Below the pieces are notes generated by a model. That model did no database searches. It was not told the origin of the DNA and saw only the letters and a list, made by a program, of their open reading frames with translations. From Branchiostoma floridae (lineage: Eukaryota > Chordata > Leptocardii > Amphioxiformes > Branchiostomatidae), in the NCBI RefSeq assembly GCF_000003815.2, contig NC_049990.1, positions 19,002,494 to 19,066,493 on the forward strand: a stretch of 64,000 bases of DNA, given 5' to 3'. The translations under genes and the position numbers were made by a program. Each line of letters begins with the position of its first letter. Within the stretch, counting starts at the first letter, position 1. Below, piece by piece: positions 45,301 to 56,525 of the stretch.

Positions 45301-48300
45301 CAGTGCAGAGGGCCCTGTGCTGCCCCTTCTCTGTCATACAGGGACCACCAGGTAAATACCAATCTTTACCTTCTGCCAGTACTGTGTATGCGGCACTGTG
45401 CCACATTGTCCACGTATGTCCAAAAGCAATATAGGAAAAAGTACAATGGCAAAATATTTTGCTTTTTTTAACAGTAATAAGATTTTTCTCATAAAACCTT
45501 TATAGATTAGACAAAGTCAAAAAAATTCAACATTTCAATCCTGATATGTACTACATTGCAGGCACAGGAAAGACCGTCACAGGCGCACACCTGGCTTATA
45601 AGTTCGCCAAAAGGAACCGAAATGCCCGAAGTGGAGACGTTGTTATGTACTGTGGACCTTCAAACAAATCCGTTGACGTGGTCGCAGGTAGGAATATTGC
45701 ATTCACCTACAAGTTGACATGTTCCTATCTCATATATCCGTTTTATCATACATATTGCTATTTCAAGATACATTCTAACTTCGGTTTTGTACATTTTTCC
45801 CGACACTCTGGTGACAGACATATACTTGCATTCTCTAATGTCTTATTGAGTCAACATGTGTTTCTGTGGATTCAATACCAATAATAATTTTAACTATTCC
45901 TTGCAGAGTTGTTGATGGACTGCGGGTTGAAAGTCCTGCGTGTCTACAGTAAGAGGATAGAGGAGACAGACTACCCTATCCCAAACTACCCACGACCGTC
46001 TCAGAACAAGAAATCCAACGACAAACTCAGGAGCATCACCCTACATCACGTCATTCGGCAGCCTGGTACTCCATACGGACAACAACTCCGTGAGATGGAA
46101 GAAACATTCCGAAGAAAACAGCAGCAACAAGAGCCCATATCAGACGGGGAAGTCGACAGTTATCTGAGGCTCATCTGGGAGGCATCTTGTGAAAGAATCA
46201 AAGGTAATTATATAGATGTAAATTGTATCTCTGTTTTATACTTTGTTGCGCTTATACGAATTAATCAATGAAAGGACTCTTTGTTACCTTTGCCAGAATG
46301 GCTAAGGTTATGTTTTGGGCGTGTTTGTGTGTCTGTCTGTCTGTGTGTGTGTCAACAGCATAACTCGAGAAGCCCTGGATGGATCCTGATGATATTTGGT
46401 AGGTGGGTAGGGGTCGGGAAAACGAAGGTCAAGTTGGATAATGGGCCCCCTAGCGGCTTGCTAAGGTACTGCAGCGGAAACTCAATTTTTTTATATCTCG
46501 TGTTCTGGACATGCTGTGGTCATGATTTTTGAGTGGTAGATAGCCCTCGAGGCAGAGAGTAAGTTATGTGAGTTTGGGCCCCCTAGTGGCTTTTTGGAAC
46601 TGCAGGCGCCGGTTTCCTTTCAAACTTTGGACGAGAATAACCCTACAACGTGTTGACGGATCGTCATGATTTTTGGTATGTAGATAGAATGAGTGATGAC
46701 TTGCATAATGGTATACTAAATATGCAAATCAACAGCTAATTTGCATAATTAATGAGGAAGATTTATAAATCCACTGCATTCCATGATAGGACTTTCAAAC
46801 TTGTCACATATGTAGCTGGGAAGGAGAGAAATGTCGATAGATATCAATTATGCAAATGATGACCTCATTTGCATAATTAATGAGAATTTTTTTTTACTCA
46901 ATGGTCACCACGTAACAAGGCCTGAAGGCCACTCGAGGTTACGGGTTACATGATTAGAACTGTAACAGCAACTCTTCACCCCAGGTCAGAAACATCATGA
47001 TTGAGACCAGCCCATTTGCTCACTATGAGTGAGGACTAACTGACCCAATAGGCGAAGCAGGGGTTACGAGGGCTGCTCGGGAAATTCCCTACCCCTATTT
47101 TGGCCGGAATAGTTTGATCCACTCGGGTGGATGTTTGCACATGTGGCGGGTTCTTTAACGTGCTTGGAGTGTTGCTCTCCCCGAACACGGGACCTCCATT
47201 TAACGTCCTATCCGAAGGACGGCCCGAGCCGAAGCTAGGTACTCATTTTCACCTGAGTGAAGTGAGGAAAGTCGTGTAAAGTGCCTTTCCCAAGGACACA
47301 AGATCGGTAACACAGCAGGCGGATTCGAACCCGCAACCTCTCGGTCACTCCCCGAAGAAACTGCCACTGCGCTACACGGTCCCACAAAGGTCCCACAAAT
47401 ATGAACATGTTGACGGATCATCATGTTTTTGGGTATGTAGGTAGCGTAAGTGAAGACCTACATAATGAGATACCAATTGTGCAAATCAACAGCTAATTTG
47501 CATAATTAATGAGGATATTTTATAAATTCGTTACATTCCATGATAGGGCTTTGAAACTTGTCACATATGTAGCTGAGAAAGAGAGAAACGTCAATACATA
47601 TTTATCATGCAAATGATGATCTCATTTGCATAATTAATGAGAAAATATGAACATGTTGACGGATCGTCATGATTTTTGGCATGTAGATAGCCTAAGTGAA
47701 GACTTATATAATGTGATACTTATTATGCAAATTAACAGGTAATTTGCATAATTGATTAGGAAAAGTTCATAAATCCACTGCATTCCATTATAGTACTTTC
47801 ATCAAAGTTGTCACATATGTAACTGAGAAAGAGGGAAGAGAGTAAGAGGTGTATTTAATACCCCCCTGACATTAGGCGCGATTCGATCGGACGACGATTC
47901 TGCGAGCTCTAAATTACGAGGAGGCATGATGATGATGGGAAGGGGGAAGTTTGAGATTTTTTTGTGGGAATGAGGGTCATGCCTGCTTGTAAAGTAGAGT
48001 TTGTAGAGTCTTGGTCCGATCGAATCGCGCCTAATGTGAGGGGGGTATTAAGACTTTGAAAGAGAATAAGTCAAGAATGGATCAAAGGATCATCATGATT
48101 TTTGGTATGCTGATAGCTTAAGTAATGCTTGATACAATTTGATATCAATTAATTGTAACTTTGGATCTAATTTGCATAACCAATGCCGAAATTTTATAAA
48201 CCAACTCCAAGCATAAATTATAAAGAAAATGACATGAATAACGCATTTGTCTACAGACATCATTCTACATAACAAACCTGGTTTATTTGGCAAAGGTATG

Positions 48301-51300
48301 TGTTCGTGGAACCCTAGTTTCGTTTATGCAAATGATGCAATGCACAAAGTTACACCAGACAGAAGAAGAAAAGTAATTTTCCTATCTTAGCACGAAAGTT
48401 CATCTGTGTTGGTAAGGCCATGTTGATTTGATTAATATTCATGTATGGATGGCATATACTGGGAGCCCCAAAATATTGCGACTTCATCTATGGACCAACC
48501 ATGTATTCCTTTAGTCCAAACTACTAGTATTTGAATTGCCGGTAAGATGAATATAGATAGACTTCTTTCATAAAGCCACACCTTGAATTATATCACATGA
48601 CGATGAAGTATTATGTGCATCCTTAGAAATTATTGTCAACAAAATTGACATTCGATAGTATCGTCATTGCCAAGTTGTAATCTTTTTCATTTTTATCTGA
48701 AAGGTGCGGACATCCTTTTGTGCACCTGCAACGTGGCTGCCGACAAGAAGTTCACTTCAGAACCTGCTCCGGTCAAACAGTGCATCATTGACGAGGCTGG
48801 GATGTGTATGGAACCCGAATCACTCATTCCTATCTCCAGCTTTCCTCTGCAGCAGGTAAGGGAATAGGATATTTATTTGTAGCAATATAGCAATACAAGT
48901 CAATGTTTTGTGTCCAGTGTATTTGGCTCCTTAAGATTCTATCATGCAGATTCTCTTTCATCATAATGAAAAATTCCCATTCCACTAATTATAGTATTTG
49001 ACACCTGTTCTATGTGCTATTCTATCAACATTAATCATGATCTACAGCCACTGTGTATAGTAGTACTGCTTATAGATAGAATTTAATCCATTGCTGCTTA
49101 CTCCCAGTCAGTTCCTGTTAACAATGGTGCTTAACTTAAGATGCTTGAGATACTTGACAACTTGAGATCACATATATATAACTGCTGGAAATTGAAAGGA
49201 ATGCACGGTGGATACTGCTTTGGGTTATGACAACAACTGATTATGACTCTACCCACAGAACTTGATTGGTAATTTTAATTTTCGTTTCTTGTTGTCATAA
49301 TGCATGCTTTCATCACACACAATATACAGACCTGTCTTCGTCAGAGGTATCATCACTGTCACACATAATATCAGAGAAATGTACATTTAACTTAGCCATG
49401 CGTTTACAAACTTGAGTGACAAGATGCTAAGAAGTACAGAGACTCACTCATGGCCACCTGTATGCTGTCCAACAGGTTGTCCTGATCGGTGATCACCAGC
49501 AGCTACAGCCCATAGTTGCCCAGCCTGATGCCAGAGACCTGGGGCTGGGTGTGTCCCTGTTCCAACGGCACGCCGAGAAGGCCTACATGTTACAGATCCA
49601 GTACAGAATGGTAGGTAGTTAGAGATCCAGTACAGAATGGTATTTTGTTCTATAACGTACTGTAGTGCATGTGTCTGTATCTGTATCTAAATTTTTATAT
49701 AGCCGATATAACCGCCGTTCGGCGTAACACACCAGCTTCGCAGGCACGCGGCGTGGCAGCAGCTGGTTATATTACACCGAACGACTCGTTACCCCTAACT
49801 TTTGCACATCTATCTGCAAGCGTTCTTTAAAACTACCAAGAGAAGATGCCCCTACTGTACTTGGTGATAACAAGTTCCACTCTACGATAGTTCTGGGAAA
49901 GTACGAATTTTTGAACACATCAATCCTAGGTTGGTAACTCTGGTATTTGAAGGCATGACTGTTTCTTGTTCTTTTTTGAGCTGGTATGTGATCAATAGCC
50001 ACGAAATTGTATGCAATTCAGAGGCTAATCAGTAGGTCTTTTGAGTCAGAGGTGATGGACCAGAGTCTTGAAAGGTTGGAGGCCACTTTCAGTAATGGCC
50101 CAAAAGCCTGTTCCAGATATTAACTGCTGCGTGAATGAATGTCCTACCAGTTGATTGTGTTTGACCAATTCGGTGAGAGCATGTTCAGGGATTTGTTTGA
50201 TTGGTGCGAGTTTCTCTTCAGTACCAATGGTTTGCCAATGTTGATCTACGCACAGTCAATAACAATAGAAAATAATGTAATTGCCGTCTTACGATTTTAA
50301 GTTGTCATGAAGGCAGTCAGTTGATGACATGTTGCATTGTTTTTTATTCTTTTAAAAGCATGAGAAAGTATGTGAGTTTCCATCACATCGGTTCTATGAC
50401 AACAAGCTGGAGACAGCTGACTCTGTTAAAGCCCGTCGTCCTGACATGGTGCCTGCCAGCTTCTGGCCCTCCGGAGGTAGGAGCACTCTGTTTGCTTCTT
50501 CTTTATCACAATATTTTGTACAAAGTAAAGGACAATAATTCATCTGGGTCATGGATACAAACTTTATTTGGTTAAAATACTCTTTATCTGATGTGACACT
50601 GGCCCTGATAAGACCTTTTTAAGAGTCCGTTATACAAAGTTTGTATAAAAAAAATTCAACAAATAAAAATGGTGTAACTACTTTTCTTGCACTCGGACTA
50701 AGAATAAAAAGATTTAAGACTTATAATTAGACGAGAAATGTCTCAGCTCAGAAGTCTGCACCAGTGATCACTAGCCAAAGGTCATGATTATGGTTTTATA
50801 TCTCCATAATTGGGAAATATCAAAACGTAATTATACAAATCTAATTCACATCCACTAGTAAGGACGTACAAACTCATTTACCAGTGGGTTATCATAAAAC
50901 GTGCATGCTTTAATGTAAAGGAAAATCTTGTTCCATGTAGGGCCTGCCTTGTGTTCTTATGATATGATATGAGGAATACTTACTGTGTTGTGTAGGTAGT
51001 CCAGTTGTCTTCTGCCATGTTGAGGGTGTGGAGGAGGCCCTTCCTGTAGCATCAGCAGAGGGAGGGGTCATGTCACAGAGCAACCAGCAGGAGGTCCACA
51101 AAGTGGTGAGCATATTGATATTAGAACTACAAAAAAATAGTACCTGTTTATAGAATTGCTATTCATAGTAAAAAAAGTCTGAAAGATGGACTGTCAATGA
51201 AAACTGAGTGGCAGATCGAGAGCGCTTTGCAGAAGTTTGACTTTTACTGACAGCCTAAGTAGAGCCACTGGATTTAATATGAGAACATAGAGAAAGTATT

Positions 51301-52705
51301 ATGCTTGACAGGGCTATACGGAATGAAGTATGTACTAGCTTTGCCCTGAATACAGGTTGTTGGATACATGTAGATAGATGCTGTATGTAACTTTCAGTCC
51401 TCAGAAACAGGGTTACAGATACAGGGTTGCAATTATGCTGTACTTACTTTTATCTGGTCTATTTCTCTCAAACAGGTCCAAGTTGTGAGTGACCTTGTAG
51501 TCCACCACCACGTGAAGACCTCTCAGATCGCAGTGCTGTCCCCGTACAGAGCCCAGGTGCACCAGATCACTGAGACTCTGAAGGAGAGGAAACTGGACAC
51601 GGTTTCTGTGAGGACAATTGTGGACAGCCAAGGTACAATACAATAATAATCATAGTCTCTTTCAGATCTTCGAATTGATGAATAAGCATTGATTTATGTT
51701 GCATTTCAACTGGTATTTTTACCAATATTTTTCTTTTGCTGTGATTCAATTGCCCACCTCTATACTTGTACATCTTAAGTTTTCCGTTTGCATTTTCCTG
51801 TTAAATAAAAATGTATCACAATTTGTCCAGTGGTGCCGATAATATAAGCCAGTTTACTGTGGCACCACTATGTATAGTGTATTTCCGTCATGTTGCGTTT
51901 ATCAAAAACAGCACTATTAGTGGTACACAAATTCTGGCACACCAAGAAATACATCTTCCATACTCCATTCTAGTTCTGTTTTCACATCAATTTATGTACC
52001 ATGATATGATCTCCATTCCATCATAATATTCCAAGTTTTAACCATTTAAACACATTTTCACCCCACAGGAAGTGAGTGGGACTACGTCATCCTGTCCACG
52101 GTACGTTCCCTGCCCCAGGGGGAGATCCCAACCCAACCCTCGCGCAGGTGGATGAAGGACCAGCTGGGGTTCCTGACCGATGACCACCAGATCAACGTAG
52201 GACTGACCAGGGCCAGGAGGGGCATCATTATCGTGGGTAAGGAGAACTCAAACAGTGCTTAAAAGTGCTATAGCTAAGGTCACATTTCCCTGCAGGTACA
52301 TGGCCAGGCTATTTGCGGAATGGATTTAAACTTTTTATAAAATATGCACAGGTCATGACCTTGAATGATTTTATACATTTTTTTTGTGTTTTATTGTGTT
52401 TTATAGTTTATATCTGTTTAGTATGTTAATTGACACAGCAGCCCCTCAAAGCCTCGCTCAAAGCAGCTAATGAGACACTAACTCCAAGCAGATTATTAAT
52501 CATAAATCATACAAATGTTGCAGTTGTATAATTTAGATATGCTTGACTTAGTTTTGCATCTTCTATAAACCTTGTAACCTGTTCTATCTTTACATGTAAT
52601 GTTACAGGTAACAAGAACTTGTTATCGACCTACAATACCTGGAGCGACCTGGTCAACTTCTATGAGAAGAAGGGCTACCTGGTCGACGCTACGCAGTTCC
52701 CCTGA
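27352..52705 (+). CDS. HELZ2: HELZ2-type helicase/exoribonuclease, complete gene
   Basis: Forty-three coding exons join with consistent phases to about 3331 residues (human HELZ2: 2649). Exon starts include 27352, 27970, 28426, 29134, 29429, 31508, 32179, 32796, 33677, 35224, 36340, 38527, 42789, 45205, 45562, 48704 and 52608. Order: TPR-like helices (about 30-180); basic linker; C2H2 finger C401-x2-C404-x12-H417-x5-H423; CCCH finger C453/C460/C466/H470; SF1 helicase 1 (GPFGTGKT about 928, DEAA about 1051, TGDHMQ); serine-acid linker; cold-shock-like domain; RNB; SF1 helicase 2 (GPPGTGKT 2876-2883, DEAG about 3049, IGDHQQLQP). In RNB all four catalytic aspartates are present (D1922, D1928, D1930, D1931) plus [10 protein letters not shown]. 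Human HELZ2 is an interferon-induced nuclear coactivator and 3'-5' exoribonuclease. The ATG follows an in-frame TGA and an acceptor at 27310, so a 5' UTR exon lies upstream. Confidence 0.95.
28645..29022 (+). mobile_element. tRNA-type SINE, 5'-truncated, abutting a HELZ2 splice donor
   Basis: It matches the body of the fuller SINE at 46887-47393 from actttcctcactt through cggggac, cgttaaagaacccgccgc and ctgacctagg to gtgaccattaagtaaaaaaaaa. The tRNA-like head is missing. Homology starts within about 6 bases of the GTGAGT donor of exon 28426-28638. Confidence 0.85.
31885..32010 (-). mobile_element. SINE head fragment with B box
   Basis: On the minus strand it reads gggttcgaatcc (RNA polymerase III B box), then tttgggaaaggta and gactttcctcact, as in the SINE at 46887-47393. 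It is a fragment within a HELZ2 intron. Confidence 0.7.
35463..35669. mobile_element. MITE-like inverted repeat in a HELZ2 intron
   Basis: The left arm aatgtcgtgctatgaatcaa is matched by an inverted right arm ending catggcacgacatt, with a nested inner pair (ccttacctgcttctgt / cggaagcaggtaaagc). About 207 bp with no coding content. Confidence 0.65.
38527..42371 (+). other. HELZ2: 3.8-kb HELZ2 exon: end of helicase 1, linker, cold-shock and RNB domains
   Basis: One exon of 3845 bp begins in helicase motif V-VI (LFLSTVRTR ... [19 protein letters not shown]), crosses a low-complexity linker with an SSSSSDSDE run, then the OB-like [10 protein letters not shown] block and the RNB domain ([14 protein letters not shown] near 40533-40568; [20 protein letters not shown] near 41541-41600), and stops at CAG before GTGAGT. 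All other exons of the gene are under about 570 bp. Confidence 0.93.
44347..44506. mobile_element. Inverted-repeat insertion containing a 100-N assembly gap
   Basis: The arm tactctccaagcagaggttg (44347-44366) is followed by 100 Ns (44367-44466) and, after 20 bp, the exact inverse caacctctgcttggagagta (44487-44506). The word gttattccttac occurs directly on both sides (44338 and 44508), as if the target was duplicated. The acceptor I infer for the next HELZ2 exon (ttggag, exon from 44503) lies inside the right arm. Confidence 0.8.
44700..45118. mobile_element. MITE of the GGGTGGGTACC family (full copy)
   Basis: The left end ggggtgggtaccggtacaga and right end tatcagtacccaccc are inverted relative to each other. 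The interior carries repeated CAGGT/CCAGGT words and ggaccggtccaacaagaaaa. A second full copy lies at 58121-58552. It is in a HELZ2 intron. Confidence 0.8.
46887..47393 (-). mobile_element. tRNA-derived SINE, near full length
   Basis: Read on the minus strand it opens tgggaccgtgtagcgcagtgg (A box TAGCGCAGTGG at about 47374-47364), has the B box ggttcgaatcc (about 47331-47321), a tRNA-unrelated body with gtgtccttgggaaaggcact, and ends gtgaccattgagtaaaaaaaaa. The 'ccttgggaaaggcactt' word recalls the conserved core of some deuterostome SINEs, but I cannot verify that. Inserted inside the intronic tandem repeat. Confidence 0.88.
47859..48048. mobile_element. 190-bp MITE with TTAA target duplication
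   Basis: The ends tacccccctgacattaggcg and the inverse cgcctaatgtgaggggggta pair over about 37 bp, flanked on both sides by TTAA (47855-47858 and 48049-48052). TTAA targets are typical of piggyBac and Kolobok-like transposases; the parent is not in the window. Confidence 0.92.
49772..50200 (-). mobile_element. Two adjoining LINE 3'-end remnants
   Basis: On the minus strand 49772-50002 encodes [21 protein letters not shown] ... SLGSFKERL, the standard C-terminus of a CR1/Jockey-like protein. Just upstream (about 50040-50200) a second frame reads [16 protein letters not shown], a similar tail from another copy. Both lie in a HELZ2 intron and are dead. Confidence 0.75.
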
Positions 52706-52847
52706 AGCATACACTTTACATGGTCATACAGAAGTCTGTACATTTTGTAACTCATTGTAAAAGGGAGATCATGTAGCATTACTTCAAGTATGACAAAAAA
52801 CCTATTGGAGAATGATACAGTTTTTAAGACTTTATATCCGTACACAA

Positions 52848-52853
52848 AATAAA
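52848..52853 (+). promoter_or_regulatory. Candidate polyadenylation signal of HELZ2
   Basis: AATAAA about 145 bp after the HELZ2 stop, within sequence also found in dispersed repeats (ataaagcgcttacc), so the signal may be transposon-supplied. Confidence 0.5.
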
Positions 52854-52859
52854 GCGCTT

Positions 52860-53040
52860 ACCAACAAGCTTTCGATCAGTCCTCTGATCCTTCTCAAGTT
52901 GTAATGACCCAAAACCTAAGTCGCACTTCCGGAACGGAAGTGTGACGTCAGTAAAGGGTCAAAGGTGCTTGGCAGTCGGTATCGGCCCCCGTCTCTGTTG
53001 AGGGAAGGTTGATGGGCTCCTATTGGAGAATGTTGATCTA
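52860..53040. repeat. Dispersed repeat shared with a HELZ2 intron
   Basis: The stretch gggtcaaaggtgcttggcag then tcggtatcggccccc and gttgagggaagg (52957-53008) matches gggtcaaagttcgtcggaag then tcggtaccgcctcc and gctgagggaagg at 36187-36240. A small palindrome (cacttccggaacggaagtg) lies at 52924-52942. The family is unknown. Confidence 0.55.
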
Positions 53041-53332
53041 AGCGAAATATGAAACATGTTGGATCATAAGTATATATATATATTATAAGAGCTGTAGTCT
53101 TCAAGAAAAAGTGTCGTTCAACATCTACAATAACATAACATTGTGTTTTTAAAAGGTTTCATGCAGTTTTTTTTAATGTGCGTGTGCATACACGGTGTGT
53201 ACATCTTGTTGTGTTAGCTGATGACGCGGTTAATGTGTTGTGATCTTTTTGTAATGATTTTGTTAACATTGCGACATACTGAAAATTATCATCAGGCTGG
53301 TAAAACATAGGATATTGGACATTTTTTTTACA

Positions 53333-53449
53333 ACCAGAATACCTTTTACCTGCTGACGTTTCGATGCCTGTCAGACATCATCAGGTTAGAAGCTCTGAGG
53401 AAGATGTCTGATAGACATAGAAACGTCAACAGGTAAGAGGCATTCTAAT
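53333..53449. mobile_element. Foldback repeat
   Basis: Arms ttacctgctgacgtttcgat and the inverse aaacgtcaacaggtaaga extend to the gaata-cc / gg-cattc edges; the loop is tcaggttagaagctc. About 117 bp. Confidence 0.75.
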
Positions 53450-53655
53450 TGTGAAAAATAAATCCCCAATCCCCAAAATCCTATTGTGACATACCTTAAG
53501 TGAACTAAACTGCATCAGATTATTTTCCCACTTTATGTCCTCACCAATGCCCACTGCATGTACATTTAACAATGGTATTTGTCTCAGCAAAAATATACTT
53601 TGAAATTTCTTTGCTTTTAAATCATTGATGCATAATTGACCTAGAATCAATCCCC

Positions 53656-53928
53656 AATGCTACGGTCACAATTCAAAACGACAACTCTACATAGCCGTTG
53701 GCCACCCCGCAGCTACCGAGCTATTTTGGGGCACGGTCGGGCCCGGATATTTGTTTAAAAATATTAAATCAAACCGGGACCCAGCGACAAAAAGACATCG
53801 TTACCTAACCGTAAAGCCAACAAGAGGTAGCCCCGGCATCCGACATTCCTTAACAAATTTGTGGCTATTTAGTGTCTAACCAGGGCTACATCCTTCAGGG
53901 GCACCGGTGCAAATGTGACCGTAACATT
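53656..53928. mobile_element. MITE with AATGYTACGGTCACA ends
   Basis: The left end aatgctacggtcacaattc and the inverse of the right end (aatgttacggtcacatttgc) match. The interior has GC-rich words (gggcccggatatttg, aaccgggacc) that also pair. About 273 bp. Confidence 0.8.
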
Positions 53929-53999
53929 AAGCAGTTGACTTTGACAAGTGCACTGATGCCACGTGCATGCTTGGTAGAAACAAATTTGGAAGGAAATCG

Positions 54000-55370
54000 T
54001 GTTAATAGAAATCATGTATAAATAAAGCTATTGTAAATGCGCACTTGGCAAGGGATGAGACATGTTGTGTTTCCGATTCGATCCTGAAAAAAACGGTAGG
54101 GATTATCTTCTAGTTTTATCAAAAAAAGATTTCGCCCAAAGTGATCCAGTTATAAGAGAGGGTTTCCCCTTGAGGAGTTATTACACACTGGGAAGGTGGT
54201 AATTACAATCCAGTTAGCACTCAGATATCACATCTAAACGTCTATGTCCTTTGCTAGCGGTCGATCCCCCCCAAATGCTAGAGTCTTTAGGTTATTGGTA
54301 AAGTCGGTCGAGAAACGGTAAACACAACATTTTTCCCAAGCCTAAAGTGTTTGATTTTATTGCTGGCAAAGTGTGTTTTATTTTGCACTGTGTGGATGTG
54401 AAAGTCCCAGAGTCTTATTTCAATAAACAAGATTTCTAAACTATGTGCATTTTTCATTGACATTTATTTACAACATGATGCGTATACATATACAGTTGCA
54501 TGCACAATGTAGATGGATTTGGTTTGAATACTGAGTAGTTTTTGCACAGAGAATGACTCATTGTTACCTCCTGGAAAGACAAGAATTAGCCATACTTTTG
54601 TGTGCTAGAAAAGTCGTCTCTAAATCACATGAACTAGATTTCTAGCGAGGTCAACGCCCATGAAGTCGGTTCTTTCAGATGGGAGGAATATTTCACACAT
54701 ATTGTCCATCGATTACTGGCTGTTAGATAACGGCAATACATTACAAGGGACACATTTTTGTGAGCTGGTCCCTTCAAATGCTGGTTATATATACATTTGT
54801 ATATAGCATAGAAGGACGGACTGAAGAATCAACAGACAACACGACTTGAGGACATAGCGCACGACTTGAGTACATGACAACTTTCTACATCTTCAGAGCC
54901 GTTTTTTTTACCTTGTTCCAAGGTCCAAGTTGTGATTTTTAGAACTACGTACTCTTTTTTTTAATGTTTTACAGAAATAACAACGATGTATAATGTGACA
55001 CGTGTCATGAACTACTTTATAAGCACTAGCCATCGTTTAATATATGCAATACATGTATATGCAAAGGACATTGTCAAAATTCCTTGTAATACTTTGCTAG
55101 TGAAGTAAAGGAGGAATAAATTATCGTGTTTACACAGTTAGGTGACGGGCGTATTCAAATGCTTGAAGTGGTTTTGTATCACATAGAAGCAACCTTTCAA
55201 ACATGTACACGTCTTTGTCAAAGTTATAAGTGTGTTGGCAGCTTCTTTTGCACTTCTCTTGTGGCAGTGAATGCACTGATTTCAAAATAGACCCACAAAG
55301 TTCAATTTTTTGCTGCGTTAAAACTCAATATAAAACTGGGGTCATGTGCAACAGCAGGGTGTTTCGACCA
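54000..55370. other. Gene-free stretch
   Basis: AT-rich DNA without a supported exon or bounded repeat. Short open frames only. Confidence 0.35.
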
Positions 55371-55374
55371 GAAC

Positions 55375-55620
55375 CCAGAGGGTTTATGATCTTGTGCCCT
55401 TAGGAGAGGCGCGTACAAGACTTTCCCGACTTTACTCACTTGACTCAGGTGAACATGAGCACCCAGCTTCAGCTAGGGACTAGGGACGTTTCTCTAGTAG
55501 GACGTTCTATCAGGAGGTACCGTGTTTGAGAAAGGGATACATTTCTAACACCCTAAAGAACCCGCCACACTTATTAAAAAGTGAAGGGGTCCTTCCCAAA
55601 CCATCCTCTGTGCTGTAACC
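55375..55620 (+). mobile_element. Old SINE copy
   Basis: It carries cttgtgcccttaggagaggc, gactttactcacttgactcaggtgaacatgagcacc, gtaccgtgtttgag and ccctaaagaacccgccac in the order seen in the SINE at 46887-47393 (read in its own direction), but more diverged and without a clear A tail. Confidence 0.65.
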
Positions 55621-55966
55621 ACTGGCTCAGAAATCGAGCCAGAAGTTACTCCAGAGGATGATACCCAGCCCAGGCTATTTAGCTAAAAAAATCTAACCAT
55701 CATCAGTATTGCCACCGATAGTCTTGTTTATGTATAAAGATACATACATCTAAGCAATGCAGACAATTATATTCCTTGTGAATTTAGAGAAACCACTGGC
55801 TCAGAAATCGAGCGAGAAGTTACTACGGAGGATGGCACCCAGCTCAGGCTATTTACCTAAAAATCTAACCATCATCAACATTGCCACCGATAGTCTTGTT
55901 TATGTATAAAGATACATACATCTTAGCAATACAGACATTTCAATATTCCTTATGAGTTTAGATAAA
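55617..55966. repeat. 174-bp tandem duplication (two copies)
   Basis: Copies start with aaccactggctcagaaatcg at 55617 and 55791 and continue through ccaccgatagtcttgtttat to gataca. They differ at many sites, so the event is not recent. The first copy starts at the end of the old SINE. Confidence 0.9.
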
Positions 55967-56396
55967 CCTTTGATTGTAAAACCTATTTCTTCCTACATTT
56001 TCAATATCACAAAGAAGCGAGAAGAAGTCGAACTCACATAGTTGAATATGCACCAAAAGTAGTTACTCAAGAAACTAGAAATGGTTTTGGAAACGGTCAG
56101 ACGTTTCGGATAGAATCCAATATCCTTCGCCAGTGACACTGAAGTGATCTGAAAGAAACAGGTCTTTTATACTCGAACAATGAATGAAGACAATTTTAGA
56201 TGTCCAATAGGAAACGTTGTAAGACAATTCAGACTGAAGACAATTTGGATTCCAAAGAAAACAAAGTTGAATATGATTCTTGTGTTGGTTGACATTGTAA
56301 GTGTAAATATTTCATGTATGATGTATCTGTCAATTATCACGCTGTTACACTATTACTTTCTGTGGTGTGTTAAGAGATCCTCATGTGTTTTTCCAG

Positions 56397-56525
56397 GTGA
56401 GAGATGAGTACAGGAAGGACTATGACCCAGGCCGTGGTGGGTACGGTACAATCACAGCCAAACAGTACAACCCCCTGGGACCCATGCTCATGTCTAAAGG
56501 CCCTGGGCCGAGTGGACCCAGATGA
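56397..56525 (+). pseudogene. Orphan copy of the NCBP2 last exon
   Basis: An acceptor (tttttccag) is followed by 43 codons, beginning [17 protein letters not shown] and ending GPGPSGPR then TGA. Against the parent (18454-18585) the frame is intact, with a Lys-to-Thr change in GGYGKIT and loss of the final serine. There is no RRM upstream, so it cannot make CBP20. It could still serve as a terminal exon for another transcript. Confidence 0.85.

Larger units (their letters stand above)
46300..48130. repeat. Diverged tandem repeat in a HELZ2 intron, broken by a SINE and a MITE
   Basis: Units of roughly 200-250 bp share atgttgacggatcgtcatga tttttggtatgtagatag, two 'aatttgcataattaatgag' words, 'ccactgcattccatgatagg' and 'cttgtcacatatgtag'. 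Copies start near 46650, 47400, 47650 and 48070. The earlier part (46310-46640) carries related but more diverged wording. The array explains why this intron is 2.5 kb. Confidence 0.75.

Noticed and set aside
47321-47393. A functional tRNA gene
   Set aside because: A and B boxes are present, but no proper acceptor stem or anticodon arm folds and it continues into a SINE body with an A tail.
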